From an uncultured Parabacteroides sp. (GTDB taxonomy: Bacteria; Bacteroidota; Bacteroidia; Bacteroidales; Tannerellaceae): a stretch of 64,000 nt of DNA. A model generated the notes under the pieces. It was not told the DNA's origin, made no database searches, and was given only the letters and a program-made list of their open reading frames with translations. The stretch lies in NCBI GenBank assembly GCA_934725305.1, contig CAKVBA010000009.1:4550-68549 (forward strand), read 5' to 3'. Made by a program: the position numbers and the translations under genes. Of this stretch, positions 52,128 through 62,042 are shown in pieces (positions within the stretch are counted from its first letter, which is position 1; each line of letters starts with the position of its first letter).

Positions 52128-54617
52128 ATGAAAATCTGCTATTTATATCAACGCAGTTGGTGTTGTGTGTCGGTCTGTATCGGAATGCTTTTAGCGATGC
52201 TTTCATGCCAGCACGAGATGCCTGTGTTATCAACCATTACAATAGACGCCGAGAGCCAGACTCAGCCTGTCAATCCTGAGTTATATGGACTTTCACTGGA
52301 AGAAATCAATCATGCCATTGATGGCGGATTGTATGCCGAGATGATTAGTAACCGTAGTTTCGAAGAGGGCGTTCCTCCGCTAAACTGTCCCTTCGATGTG
52401 CAACGTCGTCTGCTTTTTACCCCAAACGGATGGTCTATCCCTTTTTTGCGTTCCGACTCCATTCCCGGATGGCGACGTTATTCGCCGAACACCTTTATGA
52501 TGTTGGATGCTGAGGCGCGAATCAACGAATATAATAAACGCTCATTGCTGGTTTCGGTTTCGTCGTCGGCCGGTAATCAGCGCGGTGGAGTAGTGGCTGA
52601 GGGTTATCGGGGCATTTCGCTGAGCAAGGACGAGAACTATCAGCTGTCGTTCTGGTCTAAAGGCGCCTCATTCTATCCGAAGACGGTGCGGGTGGCACTG
52701 GTCGATTCGGCCACACAGCAGCCGGTGAGTGACGAGTTAACCCTTTTGCCTACGATGGAATGGCGACACTATAAACACCGTTTTACAGCCAAGGCCGACC
52801 TGCACAATGCCCGTCTGGCTTTTATGGCCGATAGTGCCACTACCTTTTGGCTCGATGTGGTTTCACTCTTTCCCGAGAAGACATGGAAAGGACGTCACAA
52901 CGGTCAGCGTGCCGATTTAATGGAGAAGATTGCCGACTTGCATCCTCGTTTTATCCGCTTTCCGGGCGGTAGCTTTGTCGAGGGCTATACGGCCGGAACC
53001 TTTCCTATTTGGCGAGAGACAGTAGGACCAATTGAGATGCGTAAGAGTTTCTGGAATGTGTGGGCTTATGGTTCGACCAATGGCATGGGCTTTCATGAAT
53101 ATCTGCAACTGTGCGAAGATCTGGGAGCCGAACCCATCTATGTGGTTAATAGTGGAGTGACCAGTCAGACTCGGCGTCCGCGCTTCGAAGATATCACGGC
53201 CATGAACCGTTGGGTACAAGATGTGGCATTGGATGCTTTGGCCTACGCGAATGCTCCGGCCGACTCCTTGTTGGGAAGTCTGCGTGCTCAAAACGGTCAT
53301 CCCGAACCTTTTCACCTGAAGTATATTGAGGTGGGTAGTGAAAACCACGGCCCTGATTATGAGAAACGTTTTGCCCTGTTTCGCGAAGCCATCAAGGAAA
53401 ACTATCCCGATGTGATGGTCATCAGTAGCTCTTCGCTATCGAAGCGTAGCCGAGGCGATTGGAGTGATGCCCACTATCACGCCGGGGCGGACTATTTTAT
53501 AGCCAATCACAATCGCTATACGGCAGATCGCCACTATCGTCGTTCGCAAGGACTCTTTATTGGTGAGTTTGGCGCTGTGGGCGGAGTTGCTTCCGGCACG
53601 ATGCAGGCGGCTTTGGGCGAAGCCTGTTTTCTGTTGGGAGTGGAGTCACAGCCGGAGATGGTGCGTCGATTGGCCTATGCGCCGGTGCTCGAGAATGTCT
53701 CTTATCATCAAGACCGTCCGGGCATGATCCGTTTCGATAATCATCGTGTGTTGCTGACGCCATCTTATCATCTATGGAAACTCTTTGTCGGCCATCGGGG
53801 CGACGAGGTGTTGAAGACCAATGTCGATACGTATGGAAAGCCTCAGGTCTCTTTCGGAGGAGTAGCTGTGCGTATGTTCGATAATAGCTATGATCTGCAG
53901 CAGGTCTCTATCAACGGTCGTCCGGTCAGTGAGGGAACCATTCTTTCCGGAGATTGGAAGGTCAATCAGGGAGAACTGATTCCTGTGCCTAATCGTTGGA
54001 ACTATCTGTTGATGGGTGATACATCGGCCTACAATTATGAGTTTACGGCTCAGATCCGTCGCACGAAAGGTAGTGGCCAGATACAATTTCATCTACGTGA
54101 CAACGGTTACACCGATGAACGATGTAACTATGTGGGCTTCACGATTGGAGCCGGACAGAGCGAGTTCTTCCATCAGACCGGCGGTGTTCGTGACACATTG
54201 GCTTCGCCTAAGCCCTTTGCCTTTCAGAGCAATCGCTGGTATCAGCTTCGTTTTGTCTGTCAAGAGGGAAATATCCGTTGCTATGTCGATGATGAGCTGA
54301 TTCATACTGTTGATTTGCGTCCGTTGCCTTCGTTGGTGGCATTAGCCACGCTCGATAAGGAGCATAAGCAGGTGTTGTTGAAGGTAGTGAATACTACGCA
54401 ACACGAGGAACGTACCGAATTGGTGATTCGTGGATTGAGTGTGAAAAACAAGGCTTCGCTGGTTGAACTGGCCTCACAACCCGAGGCAGCCAATAGCTTT
54501 GCCGATCCTGAACGGATTCGGCCGGTATCCAAAGAGATTGAGTTTTCGTTGGGATTGCCAATGGTCTATGTCTTTCCTCCCAGTTCGGTTACAATACTGA
54601 AGCTATCGGTTGAATAA
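52128..54617 (+). CDS. GH51 alpha-L-arabinofuranosidase (exported)
   Basis: This 829-residue exported enzyme opens with a signal and lipobox-like MLSC. The catalytic barrel begins near PVNPELYGLSLEEINHAIDGGLYAEMISNRSFE, a GH51 start. A CBM4/9-like beta-sandwich (about 100-245) is inserted, then RFPGGSFVEGY. The acid/base Glu is Glu405 in VGSENHGPDY and the nucleophile is likely Glu480 in FIGEFGAVGG. A late beta-sandwich (about 595-735) resembles a concanavalin/DUF1080-like module. It removes terminal arabinofuranose from arabinan or arabinoxylan. It stands alone, away from any susCD pair. Confidence 0.93.
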   Translation: MKICYLYQRSWCCVSVCIGMLLAMLSCQHEMPVLSTITIDAESQTQPVNPELYGLSLEEINHAIDGGLYAEMISNRSFEEGVPPLNCPFDVQRRLLFTPNGWSIPFLRSDSIPGWRRYSPNTFMMLDAEARINEYNKRSLLVSVSSSAGNQRGGVVAEGYRGISLSKDENYQLSFWSKGASFYPKTVRVALVDSATQQPVSDELTLLPTMEWRHYKHRFTAKADLHNARLAFMADSATTFWLDVVSLFPEKTWKGRHNGQRADLMEKIADLHPRFIRFPGGSFVEGYTAGTFPIWRETVGPIEMRKSFWNVWAYGSTNGMGFHEYLQLCEDLGAEPIYVVNSGVTSQTRRPRFEDITAMNRWVQDVALDALAYANAPADSLLGSLRAQNGHPEPFHLKYIEVGSENHGPDYEKRFALFREAIKENYPDVMVISSSSLSKRSRGDWSDAHYHAGADYFIANHNRYTADRHYRRSQGLFIGEFGAVGGVASGTMQAALGEACFLLGVESQPEMVRRLAYAPVLENVSYHQDRPGMIRFDNHRVLLTPSYHLWKLFVGHRGDEVLKTNVDTYGKPQVSFGGVAVRMFDNSYDLQQVSINGRPVSEGTILSGDWKVNQGELIPVPNRWNYLLMGDTSAYNYEFTAQIRRTKGSGQIQFHLRDNGYTDERCNYVGFTIGAGQSEFFHQTGGVRDTLASPKPFAFQSNRWYQLRFVCQEGNIRCYVDDELIHTVDLRPLPSLVALATLDKEHKQVLLKVVNTTQHEERTELVIRGLSVKNKASLVELASQPEAANSFADPERIRPVSKEIEFSLGLPMVYVFPPSSVTILKLSVE

Positions 54618-54632
54618 TAGGATTTGTTTGTC

Positions 54633-54640
54633 TAATTTTG
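54633..54640 (+). promoter_or_regulatory. Putative -7 box of the outer-membrane protein gene
   Basis: TAATTTTG matches TAnnTTTG and lies 37 bp before the start codon. No correctly spaced -33 match. Confidence 0.45.
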
Positions 54641-54677
54641 CATCGATGAATTTATCCCTTAAGTCTTAATAAAGAGA

Positions 54678-55439
54678 ATGAAAATGAGAAAGATGTTTTT
54701 GGTATGCATACTTTGTGCTATGTATGCAATGAATGCTGTTGTTGTGGCTCAGAGCAGTGAGTCCGGGTTGTTTAATTCATTAGCTGTTGGCGTGAATGCC
54801 GGTACGACCGGTGTGGGTTTTGATGTAGCAACTCCGATGGGCCGTTTCTTTGCGGTTCGAGCGGGAGTTGATTTTATGCCGAATATCCGTTTTCATACGG
54901 ATGTGGATATCAAGGTAGATGTGAATTTCCCGGGTGGAAACCATACATCTGTCACTACACTTGATGTTGAGACAGCGTTGAAGCGCGTGAGCGGTGATGT
55001 GTTATTGAACATTTATCCCTTTCCTTCGTCTGGGTTCTTCTTGTGTGGCGGAGCCTATTTTGGCGGAGAAGAGGTAGTCAAGATAAGTAGTCATAGTAGT
55101 GAGCTTGCCGAATTGTTAGCCCAGAGTAATAATCTCGGTTTCGATATTGGAGACCTTTCTTCTATTCCGGTGGACCGCAATGGAGATCTATTGGGTGGTT
55201 TGAGAGTTGCCAAGATTCGTCCTTATGTAGGTTTGGGATTTGGTCGTGCCGTTCCTAAGAAGCATTTGGGATTCATGGTTGATTTGGGTGCTCAGATTCA
55301 TGGCACACCTGATATTCATTCAGAGACCGGTGATTTGGAGATGTTGATTCAAGAGGCTAATGACGATATCACCAAGGGTATAAAGAAGATGAAAGTTTAT
55401 CCGGTACTGAAGTTCCGTTTGTGTGGTAAATTGTTTTAA
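54678..55439 (+). CDS. Putative outer-membrane beta-barrel protein
   Basis: This 253-residue protein has a signal peptide (about 1-25, ending VVAQ). The remainder has alternating strands such as NSLAVGVNAGTTGVGFDVATPMGRFFAVRAGVDFMP, GDVLLNIYPF, FFLCGGAYFGG and IRPYVGLGFGRAV, as in small OmpA-like or OprF-type barrels of Bacteroidetes. No enzyme motif is present. It may be a porin-like or structural surface protein. It ends toward an inverted-repeat element and the convergent M28 gene. Function unknown. Confidence 0.75.
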   Translation: MKMRKMFLVCILCAMYAMNAVVVAQSSESGLFNSLAVGVNAGTTGVGFDVATPMGRFFAVRAGVDFMPNIRFHTDVDIKVDVNFPGGNHTSVTTLDVETALKRVSGDVLLNIYPFPSSGFFLCGGAYFGGEEVVKISSHSSELAELLAQSNNLGFDIGDLSSIPVDRNGDLLGGLRVAKIRPYVGLGFGRAVPKKHLGFMVDLGAQIHGTPDIHSETGDLEMLIQEANDDITKGIKKMKVYPVLKFRLCGKLF

Positions 55440-55528
55440 TCCCAATTGATTCGATATGTAGGCGGAATGAGTTGCGTCTGTTTAATCCTTTCCTTCCAAC
55501 GCTAAAAACCGCCTTTCCCTTTTTTAGG

Positions 55529-55576
55529 TGCGCCATAATTAGTAAAACGCCATGAGGCAGATTACAATTATGGCAC
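55529..55576. repeat. Inverted-repeat element GTGCGCCATAATT...AATTATGGCACAC
   Basis: CCATAATT and AATTATGG are perfect arms, extended by GTGCG/CACAC, around a 25-bp loop containing CGCCATGAGGC. It lies between the convergent outer-membrane protein and M28 genes and probably stops both transcripts. It belongs to the GGTGYGTC family. Confidence 0.6.
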
Positions 55577-55596
55577 ACATTTTCAAGGGTTATTTG

Positions 55597-57099
55597 TTAT
55601 TTATCAGCAATCATAATTGTTGTCCAATAGAGCCATTCGGCTTCGGCCTGAAGAATCTCCGGATTGATACTCTCTGTATTATCCTTCGGATGGTGATAAT
55701 ATCCGTCACCGGAAGCGCGGAAGTCCATACAAGGATAGCCGGCCTGCATAAACAGTGTGCCATCTGTGCGAGGACGAGTGAGGAAATGATTCTTCCAGAA
55801 GAGCACGCGGCGGTGAATGTAGGCATCGTTGGCTTTGCGGGCCACTTCGGCCAGTTCGGGATATTTATAGTTGTAATGAGCCACCAGCGTTTCTCCGGCG
55901 CCCACCTGTTCCAGGTTGATTATGGCTGCAACCTTCTCTTTCGGCACCACCGGATGTTTGGTATAATAAGCACTACCAGTCAAGCCGGCCTCTTCGCCAT
56001 CGAGACTCATGAAGATAACACTACGTTTAGGTTTGTTCTTGGTCTTTGCCATAGCTTCAGCCACACCTAGCAATACAGAAGTGGCCGAGTTGTTGTCGTT
56101 GGCTCCTTCGATGTGATACGGAATCATGCCCAGATGGTCGAGATGCGCAGCAATGATTACATATTCGTTAGCCAAAACAGGATCACTACCTTTAATCATA
56201 CCCAAGATATTCTTTCCGGTAGAGTTGGGATTGTAGGTGGCATTCATCTTGATGTGAGCCTTCTTGCCTGTGTTGAACGAAGCCGGCTTCTTTGTCTTAT
56301 AGATGTTGCGGACAGTTTCCTTATAGTTTCTTCCTGTGCCGAGGAAGATGTCGTTGACTACTGTGTCTGTTACATGACAATAGACAAAACCAGGATTGTA
56401 TGGAGCACACGGTCCGGGCACCCAATAGTAGAGAAGTCCGGCTGCACCATGAGCTACCGCATTGTTGAGCTTAGTGGGATGTAGCGTGTGTTTATACCAC
56501 ATTGCCAAGGTGTCGGGATGACTGCTTGTGTTGGGTGTTTCACCTTCCATCAACACAATCTTACCCTTTACATCAATACCTTTATAATCGTCGTAGCCCA
56601 ATTCGGGAGCTGTTACTCCAAAGCCCACGTACACCACATCTGCCGTGATGTCACCGTTGTCGGACATGCCGCCGGCGAACCATCCATCAGCCCACGGATA
56701 GGACTTGCTGACCCAGGTAACATTCTTTTTCCCGTCGGGAGTAGGAAAGAGGACGTCCATTGTGCTGCCCGGTTTGATCTCTACACAAGGATGAGGAAAC
56801 TCCTGAATGTAGGAGCCGTTGTCACCGATAGGCTGCAAACCCCATTCTGTATAATAGCCTTTGACAATCTCTACTGCTTTTGCCATACCGGGTGAGCCGG
56901 CCAAGCGGCCTTCGAGAGCCGGATCGGAGAGTTGTTTGACATATCCGAACAGCTTCTTCGAGTTGATAACGCGGTGCATTACGCCCAAGCGCTCTTGTTC
57001 AACGGGTTGTTTGTCGTCGGGAGCCGCCTGTAGTTGTTGTCCCATCGGGATGGACAGAGCCATCGCCAGGGCAAGTCGTAATAAAGTGTTTTTCTTCAT
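55597..57099 (-). CDS. M28-family metallopeptidase (exported)
   Basis: This 500-residue exported aminopeptidase has a signal peptide (about 1-25) and a PA domain insert (about 135-290, DVVYVGFGVTAPELGYDDYKGIDVKGKIVLMEG). The M28 catalytic domain has IIAAHLDHLGMIPYHIEGANDNNSATSVLLGVAEAM (His, Asp metal ligands) and SLDGEEAGLTGSAYYTKHP (catalytic Glu pair). The C-terminal YHHPKDNTESI carries the last metal His. It should remove N-terminal residues from peptides in the periplasm. It is monocistronic in this window. Confidence 0.93.
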   Translation of the reverse strand: MKKNTLLRLALAMALSIPMGQQLQAAPDDKQPVEQERLGVMHRVINSKKLFGYVKQLSDPALEGRLAGSPGMAKAVEIVKGYYTEWGLQPIGDNGSYIQEFPHPCVEIKPGSTMDVLFPTPDGKKNVTWVSKSYPWADGWFAGGMSDNGDITADVVYVGFGVTAPELGYDDYKGIDVKGKIVLMEGETPNTSSHPDTLAMWYKHTLHPTKLNNAVAHGAAGLLYYWVPGPCAPYNPGFVYCHVTDTVVNDIFLGTGRNYKETVRNIYKTKKPASFNTGKKAHIKMNATYNPNSTGKNILGMIKGSDPVLANEYVIIAAHLDHLGMIPYHIEGANDNNSATSVLLGVAEAMAKTKNKPKRSVIFMSLDGEEAGLTGSAYYTKHPVVPKEKVAAIINLEQVGAGETLVAHYNYKYPELAEVARKANDAYIHRRVLFWKNHFLTRPRTDGTLFMQAGYPCMDFRASGDGYYHHPKDNTESINPEILQAEAEWLYWTTIMIADK

Positions 57100-57165
57100 A
57101 ATTATTAGAATATAAAGTCGTATTATTATTCTCGGTATGGGGCTAAATATACGATTTAATTTGGA

Positions 57166-57212
57166 TAAAAAAGGAGCTGTATGGATTTTTTATTCAAATT
57201 CCATACAGCTCC
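57166..57212 (-). terminator. Terminator of the GH20 gene
   Basis: GGAGCTGTATGGA (57173-57185) pairs perfectly with TCCATACAGCTCC (57200-57212), and on the minus strand TTTTTTA follows. It is 35 bp after the GH20 stop codon. Confidence 0.88.
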
Positions 57213-57246
57213 GTTTAATCTAAGCTATATCGTTGGGATACGATGA

Positions 57247-59595
57247 TTAGTGAACAAGCATATCTGCTGTGACCGGAGTGAACTCCTTGGCATCAGCCTT
57301 GCGCAGCTTCACGCTACCATCGTTCCAGTATGAAGGCCATCCGCCGATTATGTGACCCAAGAAGACAACCTTGAATTCGTGCAAGCCCTTGGCCAAAGCT
57401 ACTGATGAGTCGTGACGAGAGAAGCGTTTCACTTCGCCGCCATTGTTGACCAACATCTTGCCATCAATCCAAACCTCTTCGTTGTCTGATGATACATAGT
57501 AAACGCCATCTTCCGGAATGTTGATGTAGCCAGTTGCAGCAGAGCTGAAGTCTTTCACGCCACGCATTGACTCGTCAGTCTTCTCCACGCTTCTGATCTC
57601 TTTCAACTCTTTGATGACAGACGACTTGCGATCCTTGACAGCATCAAATTCGGCTGTTTTCAAGAAGTAGCCATAAGCAACCTCCATGTTCAAGCCCGGA
57701 GTAGTCTTGTCAACCTCTTTGGCCGGAGCCAGTTCTTGCTTTTCTACTGTAATGGTGCGAGTCGGGCTCATCTTGCCTGAAGGCAATACCGAGCGGATCT
57801 TCAGTGTGCTGGTTTCTGTAAACTCAATAGGAGCCGAGTAGATTGTTGAGGTCGGAGTCGGTTCAGTGCCGTCAATGGTATAAACCACCTTGACCGGACG
57901 AGTTGTCTTGAACTCCAATGAAGCCTTGTCGGTGAAGGCAACGAAGTTGCAAGAGCCGTTCGGCTGTTCAGGTTGCGGAATGTGATAGTTGATGTTATGA
58001 CCATCCAAACGCACATAAGCATTGTCCATACGGCGTTCAAAGTCTTTGTAATCCTTGCGATTCAAAGGAGTCCAGCCGATTTCAGCAATGGCAATGATAC
58101 GCGGATAGGTGCTGTATTCGCGGATACCTTCGGTGTAGAGATATTCAGACCAAACATTGCCCTGAACGCCCAAGACGTAGTCGCTCTTGCCCATAGCAGC
58201 CAATGTGTCGGGAAGCGGATTGTAGCTATAGGTCTTTTCAAGCAGTGTGTAGCCACCGATGCTTACCGGTTCAATCTTGGAGTCGCCCTGATAGTGGTCG
58301 AGATACATACCGTTTCCGCCCGGAGTCATAATGACAGAGTGGTTCATAGAAGCAGCGATGATGCCACCCTCTTCGCCACGCCACGACATAACGGTTGCAC
58401 TTGGAGCCAAACCGCCTTCCAAAATTTCGTCCCAGCCGATAATCTTCTTACCCTTTGTGGCCAGATATTTTTCCATGCGCTGGATCACGTAGCTCTGTAG
58501 TTTTTCTTCGGCAGAGTGCTTGTCGTCTTTCTTCAAGCCCTCTTTGCGTATACGCTGCTGGCAGAGCGGACAATTCTTCCAGCTCACCTTCGGACATTCG
58601 TCACCGCCAATGTGGTAATATTCGCTCGGGAACAAAGGAATCATTTCGTCCACTACATTCTCAAGGAATTCAAACATATCTTCCTTGCCCGGACACATAA
58701 CGATGTCTTCGACGCCCCAGATGATACGCGGAGTTCCCGGGTTGCCTTTGCATGACAATTCGGGGTAAGCAGCGATAGCAGCCATTTCGTGTCCCGGCAA
58801 TTCCAGTTCGGGAATGACTGTGATAAAGCGGTCTGCCGCGTATTTGACAATTTCTTTAATCTCTTCCTGTGTGTAGAAACCTTTGTGTTCTGTTTTTTCG
58901 CCCTCTGTGCGGACTGAGCCCACTTCGGTCAGTTTCGGATATTTCTTAATCTCGATACGCCAACCCTGGTCGTCGGTCAAGTGCCAGTGCATGCGGTTCA
59001 TCTTGAACAGTGCCAACACGTCTAATTGCTTCTTGACGCTCTCGACCGGCATAAAGTGGCGACACGGGTCGATCATCATACCGCGGTAGCCAAAGCGTGG
59101 TTCGTCTTTGATAGAGACGGCCGGAGCCTTCCAAGCAACCGTTGTAACGGTAGAGGCACTTTCGATTTCGGCCGGAAGCAGCTGCATAAATGATTGCATA
59201 CCATAAAACAGACCTTGAGCGGTCTTTGCCTTTACGGTCACATTCTGAGCGGTTACATCCAGCGTGTAGCCTTCGTCGTTTACATCAAGGTTTTCATCAA
59301 TCATCAAATTGATGCCATTGGAAGCCTCCTGGTCGGACGTGCTGATAGCGTAGCCGGTTGCATGATTCATTTTGTCGGCAAAGAAGGCTGCCACGGTTTT
59401 TGCTTCGGGAGTAGAAGCGTAGATACTTGTGTTTTTACTGAGCTTGAAGAATCCCTCGTTCTGAACAAGGCTTGCCGGTGCAGGGATGATGTTGATGCCC
59501 TGGTTGTAAGACATCTCCTGAACAGGAGCACCGCCGCAAGAAGCCAAGAAAGTGAGTGCCATTCCGGCACAGACTGATGCAAAGATTTGTTTCAT
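57247..59595 (-). CDS. GH20 beta-N-acetylhexosaminidase
   Basis: This 782-residue exported enzyme has a lipoprotein-type signal (lipobox LASC). The small N-terminal alpha/beta domain (about 30-155) precedes the GH20 barrel (DEPRFGYRGMMIDPCRHF, NRMHWHLTDDQGWRIEIKKYPKL). The catalytic pair is Asp332-Glu333 in YYHIGGDECP. After the barrel come a chitobiase-like/Fn3 region (YTIDGTEPTPTSTIYS, about 570-630) and a PA14-type domain (about 675-780). It releases terminal GlcNAc/GalNAc from N-glycans, mucin or chitooligomers with a neighbouring-acetamido mechanism. It is followed by its own terminator. Confidence 0.95.
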   Translation of the reverse strand: MKQIFASVCAGMALTFLASCGGAPVQEMSYNQGINIIPAPASLVQNEGFFKLSKNTSIYASTPEAKTVAAFFADKMNHATGYAISTSDQEASNGINLMIDENLDVNDEGYTLDVTAQNVTVKAKTAQGLFYGMQSFMQLLPAEIESASTVTTVAWKAPAVSIKDEPRFGYRGMMIDPCRHFMPVESVKKQLDVLALFKMNRMHWHLTDDQGWRIEIKKYPKLTEVGSVRTEGEKTEHKGFYTQEEIKEIVKYAADRFITVIPELELPGHEMAAIAAYPELSCKGNPGTPRIIWGVEDIVMCPGKEDMFEFLENVVDEMIPLFPSEYYHIGGDECPKVSWKNCPLCQQRIRKEGLKKDDKHSAEEKLQSYVIQRMEKYLATKGKKIIGWDEILEGGLAPSATVMSWRGEEGGIIAASMNHSVIMTPGGNGMYLDHYQGDSKIEPVSIGGYTLLEKTYSYNPLPDTLAAMGKSDYVLGVQGNVWSEYLYTEGIREYSTYPRIIAIAEIGWTPLNRKDYKDFERRMDNAYVRLDGHNINYHIPQPEQPNGSCNFVAFTDKASLEFKTTRPVKVVYTIDGTEPTPTSTIYSAPIEFTETSTLKIRSVLPSGKMSPTRTITVEKQELAPAKEVDKTTPGLNMEVAYGYFLKTAEFDAVKDRKSSVIKELKEIRSVEKTDESMRGVKDFSSAATGYINIPEDGVYYVSSDNEEVWIDGKMLVNNGGEVKRFSRHDSSVALAKGLHEFKVVFLGHIIGGWPSYWNDGSVKLRKADAKEFTPVTADMLVH

Positions 59596-59640
59596 GTCTT
59601 GTTGTTTAATGATTATTAATCTGAAATGGATAATCTGTAT

Positions 59641-59681
59641 AAAAAGATATAGGACGACCTGTCATAAGACAAGCCGCCCTA
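59641..59681 (-). terminator. Terminator of glyA
   Basis: The stem pairs 59650-59663 with 59668-59681 (14 bp with three G-U pairs in the minus-strand RNA, loop TTAT) and is followed by TATCTTTTT on the minus strand. It is 20 bp after the glyA stop codon. Confidence 0.85.
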
Positions 59682-59701
59682 CACCTATTATTTAGTCAAA
59701 A

Positions 59702-60982
59702 TTACCAAGCGAAGATAGGATATTCTTTCATGATGCTATTGACTTTTTCGCGTACAGAAGCGATAGTCTTGTCGCATTCAGGAGCTGCCAAAACGGTATC
59801 AACCATTTCAACGATTTCTGCCATCAACGGTTCTTTAGCACCACGAGTTGTGATAGCCGGAGTACCTACGCGGATACCAGAAGTCTGGAATGCAGAGCGG
59901 CTGTCAAACGGAACCATGTTCTTGTTTACAGTGATGTCAGCAGCAACCAATGCCTTTTCAGCAACCTTACCAGTCAGTTCAGGGAACTTAGTGCGCAAGT
60001 CGATCAACATACTATGGTTGTCAGTACCGCCAGAGATAATCTTGTAACCTTTGTCGGTAAATGCCTTAGCCATAGCAGCAGCATTAGCCTTAACCTGTTT
60101 CTGATATTCTACATATTCCGGTTCAAGAGCTTCGCCGAAAGCAACAGCCTTAGCAGCGATAACGTGTTCCAGCGGACCACCCTGGATACCCGGGAATACA
60201 GCAGAATCCAACAGCTGAGACATCATCTTGATCTGACCCTTCGGAGTCTTCTTGCCCCATGGGTTTTCAAAGTCTTTACCTAACAAGATGATACCACCGC
60301 GCGGACCACGCAATGTCTTGTGAGTAGTAGAAGTAACGATGTGTGCATATTCCAACGGGTTGCTCAACAAACCTGCAGCGATCAAACCAGCCGGGTGAGC
60401 CATGTCGACCATCAACAAAGCACCTACCTTGTCAGCGATTTCGCGCATACGTTTGTAATCCCAGTCACGAGAATAAGCAGAACCACCACCGATGATCAAT
60501 TTCGGTTTTTCGCGCAAAGCAACTTCTTCCATCTGGTCGTAGTCAACGCGTCCTGTTTCTTCTTTAACGTTATATTCTGTCGGGTGGTATAAGATACCTG
60601 AGCTATTTACTAATGAACCATGAGAAAGGTGACCACCATGAGCCAGGTTCAAGCCAAGGAAAGTATCGCCTGCGTTCAATACAGCCAATAAAACAGCTGC
60701 ATTAGCCTGAGCTCCTGAGTGAGGCTGTACGTTTGCCCATTCTGCCTTGAAGATCTTTTTCAGTCTTTCAATAGCGATAGTTTCACTCTGGTCAACAACT
60801 TCACAACCACCATAATAACGCTTGCCAGGATAACCTTCTGCGTATTTGTTGGTCAGGCAGCTGCCCATAGCCTGCATAACTTGGTCACTTACAAAGTTTT
60901 CTGAAGCGATCAATTCGATACCTTTTAATTGACGCTGGTGTTCTTTCTCGATGATGTCGAAAATGATTGTGTCTCTTTTCAT
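59702..60982 (-). CDS. glyA: Serine hydroxymethyltransferase
   Basis: This 426-residue PLP enzyme interconverts serine and glycine and loads tetrahydrofolate with one carbon. It has [50 protein letters not shown], the active-site lysine Lys222 in [31 protein letters not shown] and a C-terminal domain with [11 protein letters not shown]. The length is normal. It is monocistronic, with a likely -7 box at 61039-61046 and a short hairpin at the start of its transcript. Confidence 0.97.
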   Translation of the reverse strand: MKRDTIIFDIIEKEHQRQLKGIELIASENFVSDQVMQAMGSCLTNKYAEGYPGKRYYGGCEVVDQSETIAIERLKKIFKAEWANVQPHSGAQANAAVLLAVLNAGDTFLGLNLAHGGHLSHGSLVNSSGILYHPTEYNVKEETGRVDYDQMEEVALREKPKLIIGGGSAYSRDWDYKRMREIADKVGALLMVDMAHPAGLIAAGLLSNPLEYAHIVTSTTHKTLRGPRGGIILLGKDFENPWGKKTPKGQIKMMSQLLDSAVFPGIQGGPLEHVIAAKAVAFGEALEPEYVEYQKQVKANAAAMAKAFTDKGYKIISGGTDNHSMLIDLRTKFPELTGKVAEKALVAADITVNKNMVPFDSRSAFQTSGIRVGTPAITTRGAKEPLMAEIVEMVDTVLAAPECDKTIASVREKVNSIMKEYPIFAW

Positions 60983-61017
60983 TACTATTAAAATTGGTTA
61001 TTGCAATGATGATTAGC

Positions 61018-61046
61018 CTCACATTGTGAGGACGTCTGCAAATGTA
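61018..61046 (-). promoter_or_regulatory. Putative glyA promoter with a hairpin at the transcript 5' end
   Basis: TACATTTG on the minus strand (61039-61046) matches the -7 box, so transcription should start near 61032. A perfect CCTCAC-ATT-GTGAGG palindrome occupies 61018-61032, the first bases of the predicted RNA. This could protect the mRNA end or be an operator. The -33 element is weak. Confidence 0.45.
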
Positions 61047-61138
61047 CAATATTTTTTGATATACAGTCTATATTTTGCAAGATAATTCTTGCTTCTTTTT
61101 CTATACGTAACGGAAAGATTGAAAAATCTTTAAACGCT

Positions 61139-61168
61139 TTTGAGTTTCTTACTATTACATTATATTTG
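61139..61168 (+). promoter_or_regulatory. Promoter of cysQ
   Basis: TTTG (61139-61142), an 18-bp spacer and TATATTTG (61161-61168) form a good Bacteroidetes promoter. Start of transcription near 61175 argues against the first in-frame ATG at 61183 and for the ATG pair at 61219/61222. Confidence 0.75.
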
Positions 61169-61218
61169 TTCGTCAAACTAAGTTGTTTCATTTTAAGAAT
61201 AAAAAGATAAGAAAAGCG

Positions 61219-62028
61219 ATGATGAGCTACGCTAATTATTTGTATATCGCCATCCGTGCAGCATTGGATGCGGGAAAATCAATTATGGACATTTATACCG
61301 ATCCCAATTCGGATTTCGGAATTGAGCGTAAGGCTGATAATTCTCCGTTGACATTGGCCGACAAGGCTTCAAACCGGTTGATCATGACGGCGCTGTCGGT
61401 GACTTCTATTCCGGTGTTGAGCGAAGAGGAACGTGAGGTGCCGTATGCAGAACGTTCAAAGTGGAAAACTTTCTGGGTTGTGGATCCGTTGGATGGAACG
61501 AAGGAGTTTATCAAGAAGAATGGTGAGTTTACCGTGAACATTGCTTTGGTGATAAAGGGTGTTCCGGTGTTGGGTGTTATATATGTGCCCGTGCGCAAGG
61601 AGCTTTATTTTGCTTCGGATTCGTATGGTGCCTATAAGCTGACCGACGTTGATAGTTGCAATCAGCCGGCCATGAATGAGCTGAAAGAACGTGCCGTGCG
61701 TTTGCCGATGGCTTTGGCTCATCAGGGCATTGTGGTGGTGGCTTCTCGCTCTCATCAGTCCGAAGAAACAACGGCCTATATTGATAATCTGCGCAAACAG
61801 GGTCAGCCCGTGACCTTGATCAGTAGTGGCAGTAGCCTGAAAATCTGCTTGGTGGCCGAAGGCAGTGCCGACATTTATCCACGTTTTGCCCCAACTATGG
61901 AGTGGGATACGGCGGCCGGTCATGCGATAGCGCGTGCGGCCGGATGCAATGTCTATCATATCGACGAAAAGACGCCGCTTCGTTATAACAAGGAGGATTT
62001 GCATAACCCGTGGTTTGTCGTGAAGTGA
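61219..62028 (+). CDS. cysQ: 3'(2'),5'-bisphosphate nucleotidase CysQ
   Basis: This 269-residue inositol-monophosphatase-fold enzyme removes the 3' phosphate from PAP/PAPS, clearing the product of sulfate assimilation and sulfation. Motifs are KADNSPLTLADKASNRLI, VLSEEE, WVVDPLDGTKEFIKKNGEFTVNIAL with metal-binding Asp residues, GVIYVPVRKELY, and FAPTMEWDTAAGHAIARAAGC. The ATG at 61219 was chosen for distance from the promoter; it opens MMSYANYLYIAIRAALDAG. The enzyme is sensitive to lithium and sodium in known members. It stands alone. Confidence 0.94.
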   Translation: MMSYANYLYIAIRAALDAGKSIMDIYTDPNSDFGIERKADNSPLTLADKASNRLIMTALSVTSIPVLSEEEREVPYAERSKWKTFWVVDPLDGTKEFIKKNGEFTVNIALVIKGVPVLGVIYVPVRKELYFASDSYGAYKLTDVDSCNQPAMNELKERAVRLPMALAHQGIVVVASRSHQSEETTAYIDNLRKQGQPVTLISSGSSLKICLVAEGSADIYPRFAPTMEWDTAAGHAIARAAGCNVYHIDEKTPLRYNKEDLHNPWFVVK

Positions 62029-62042
62029 TCTGTTTTATATCC

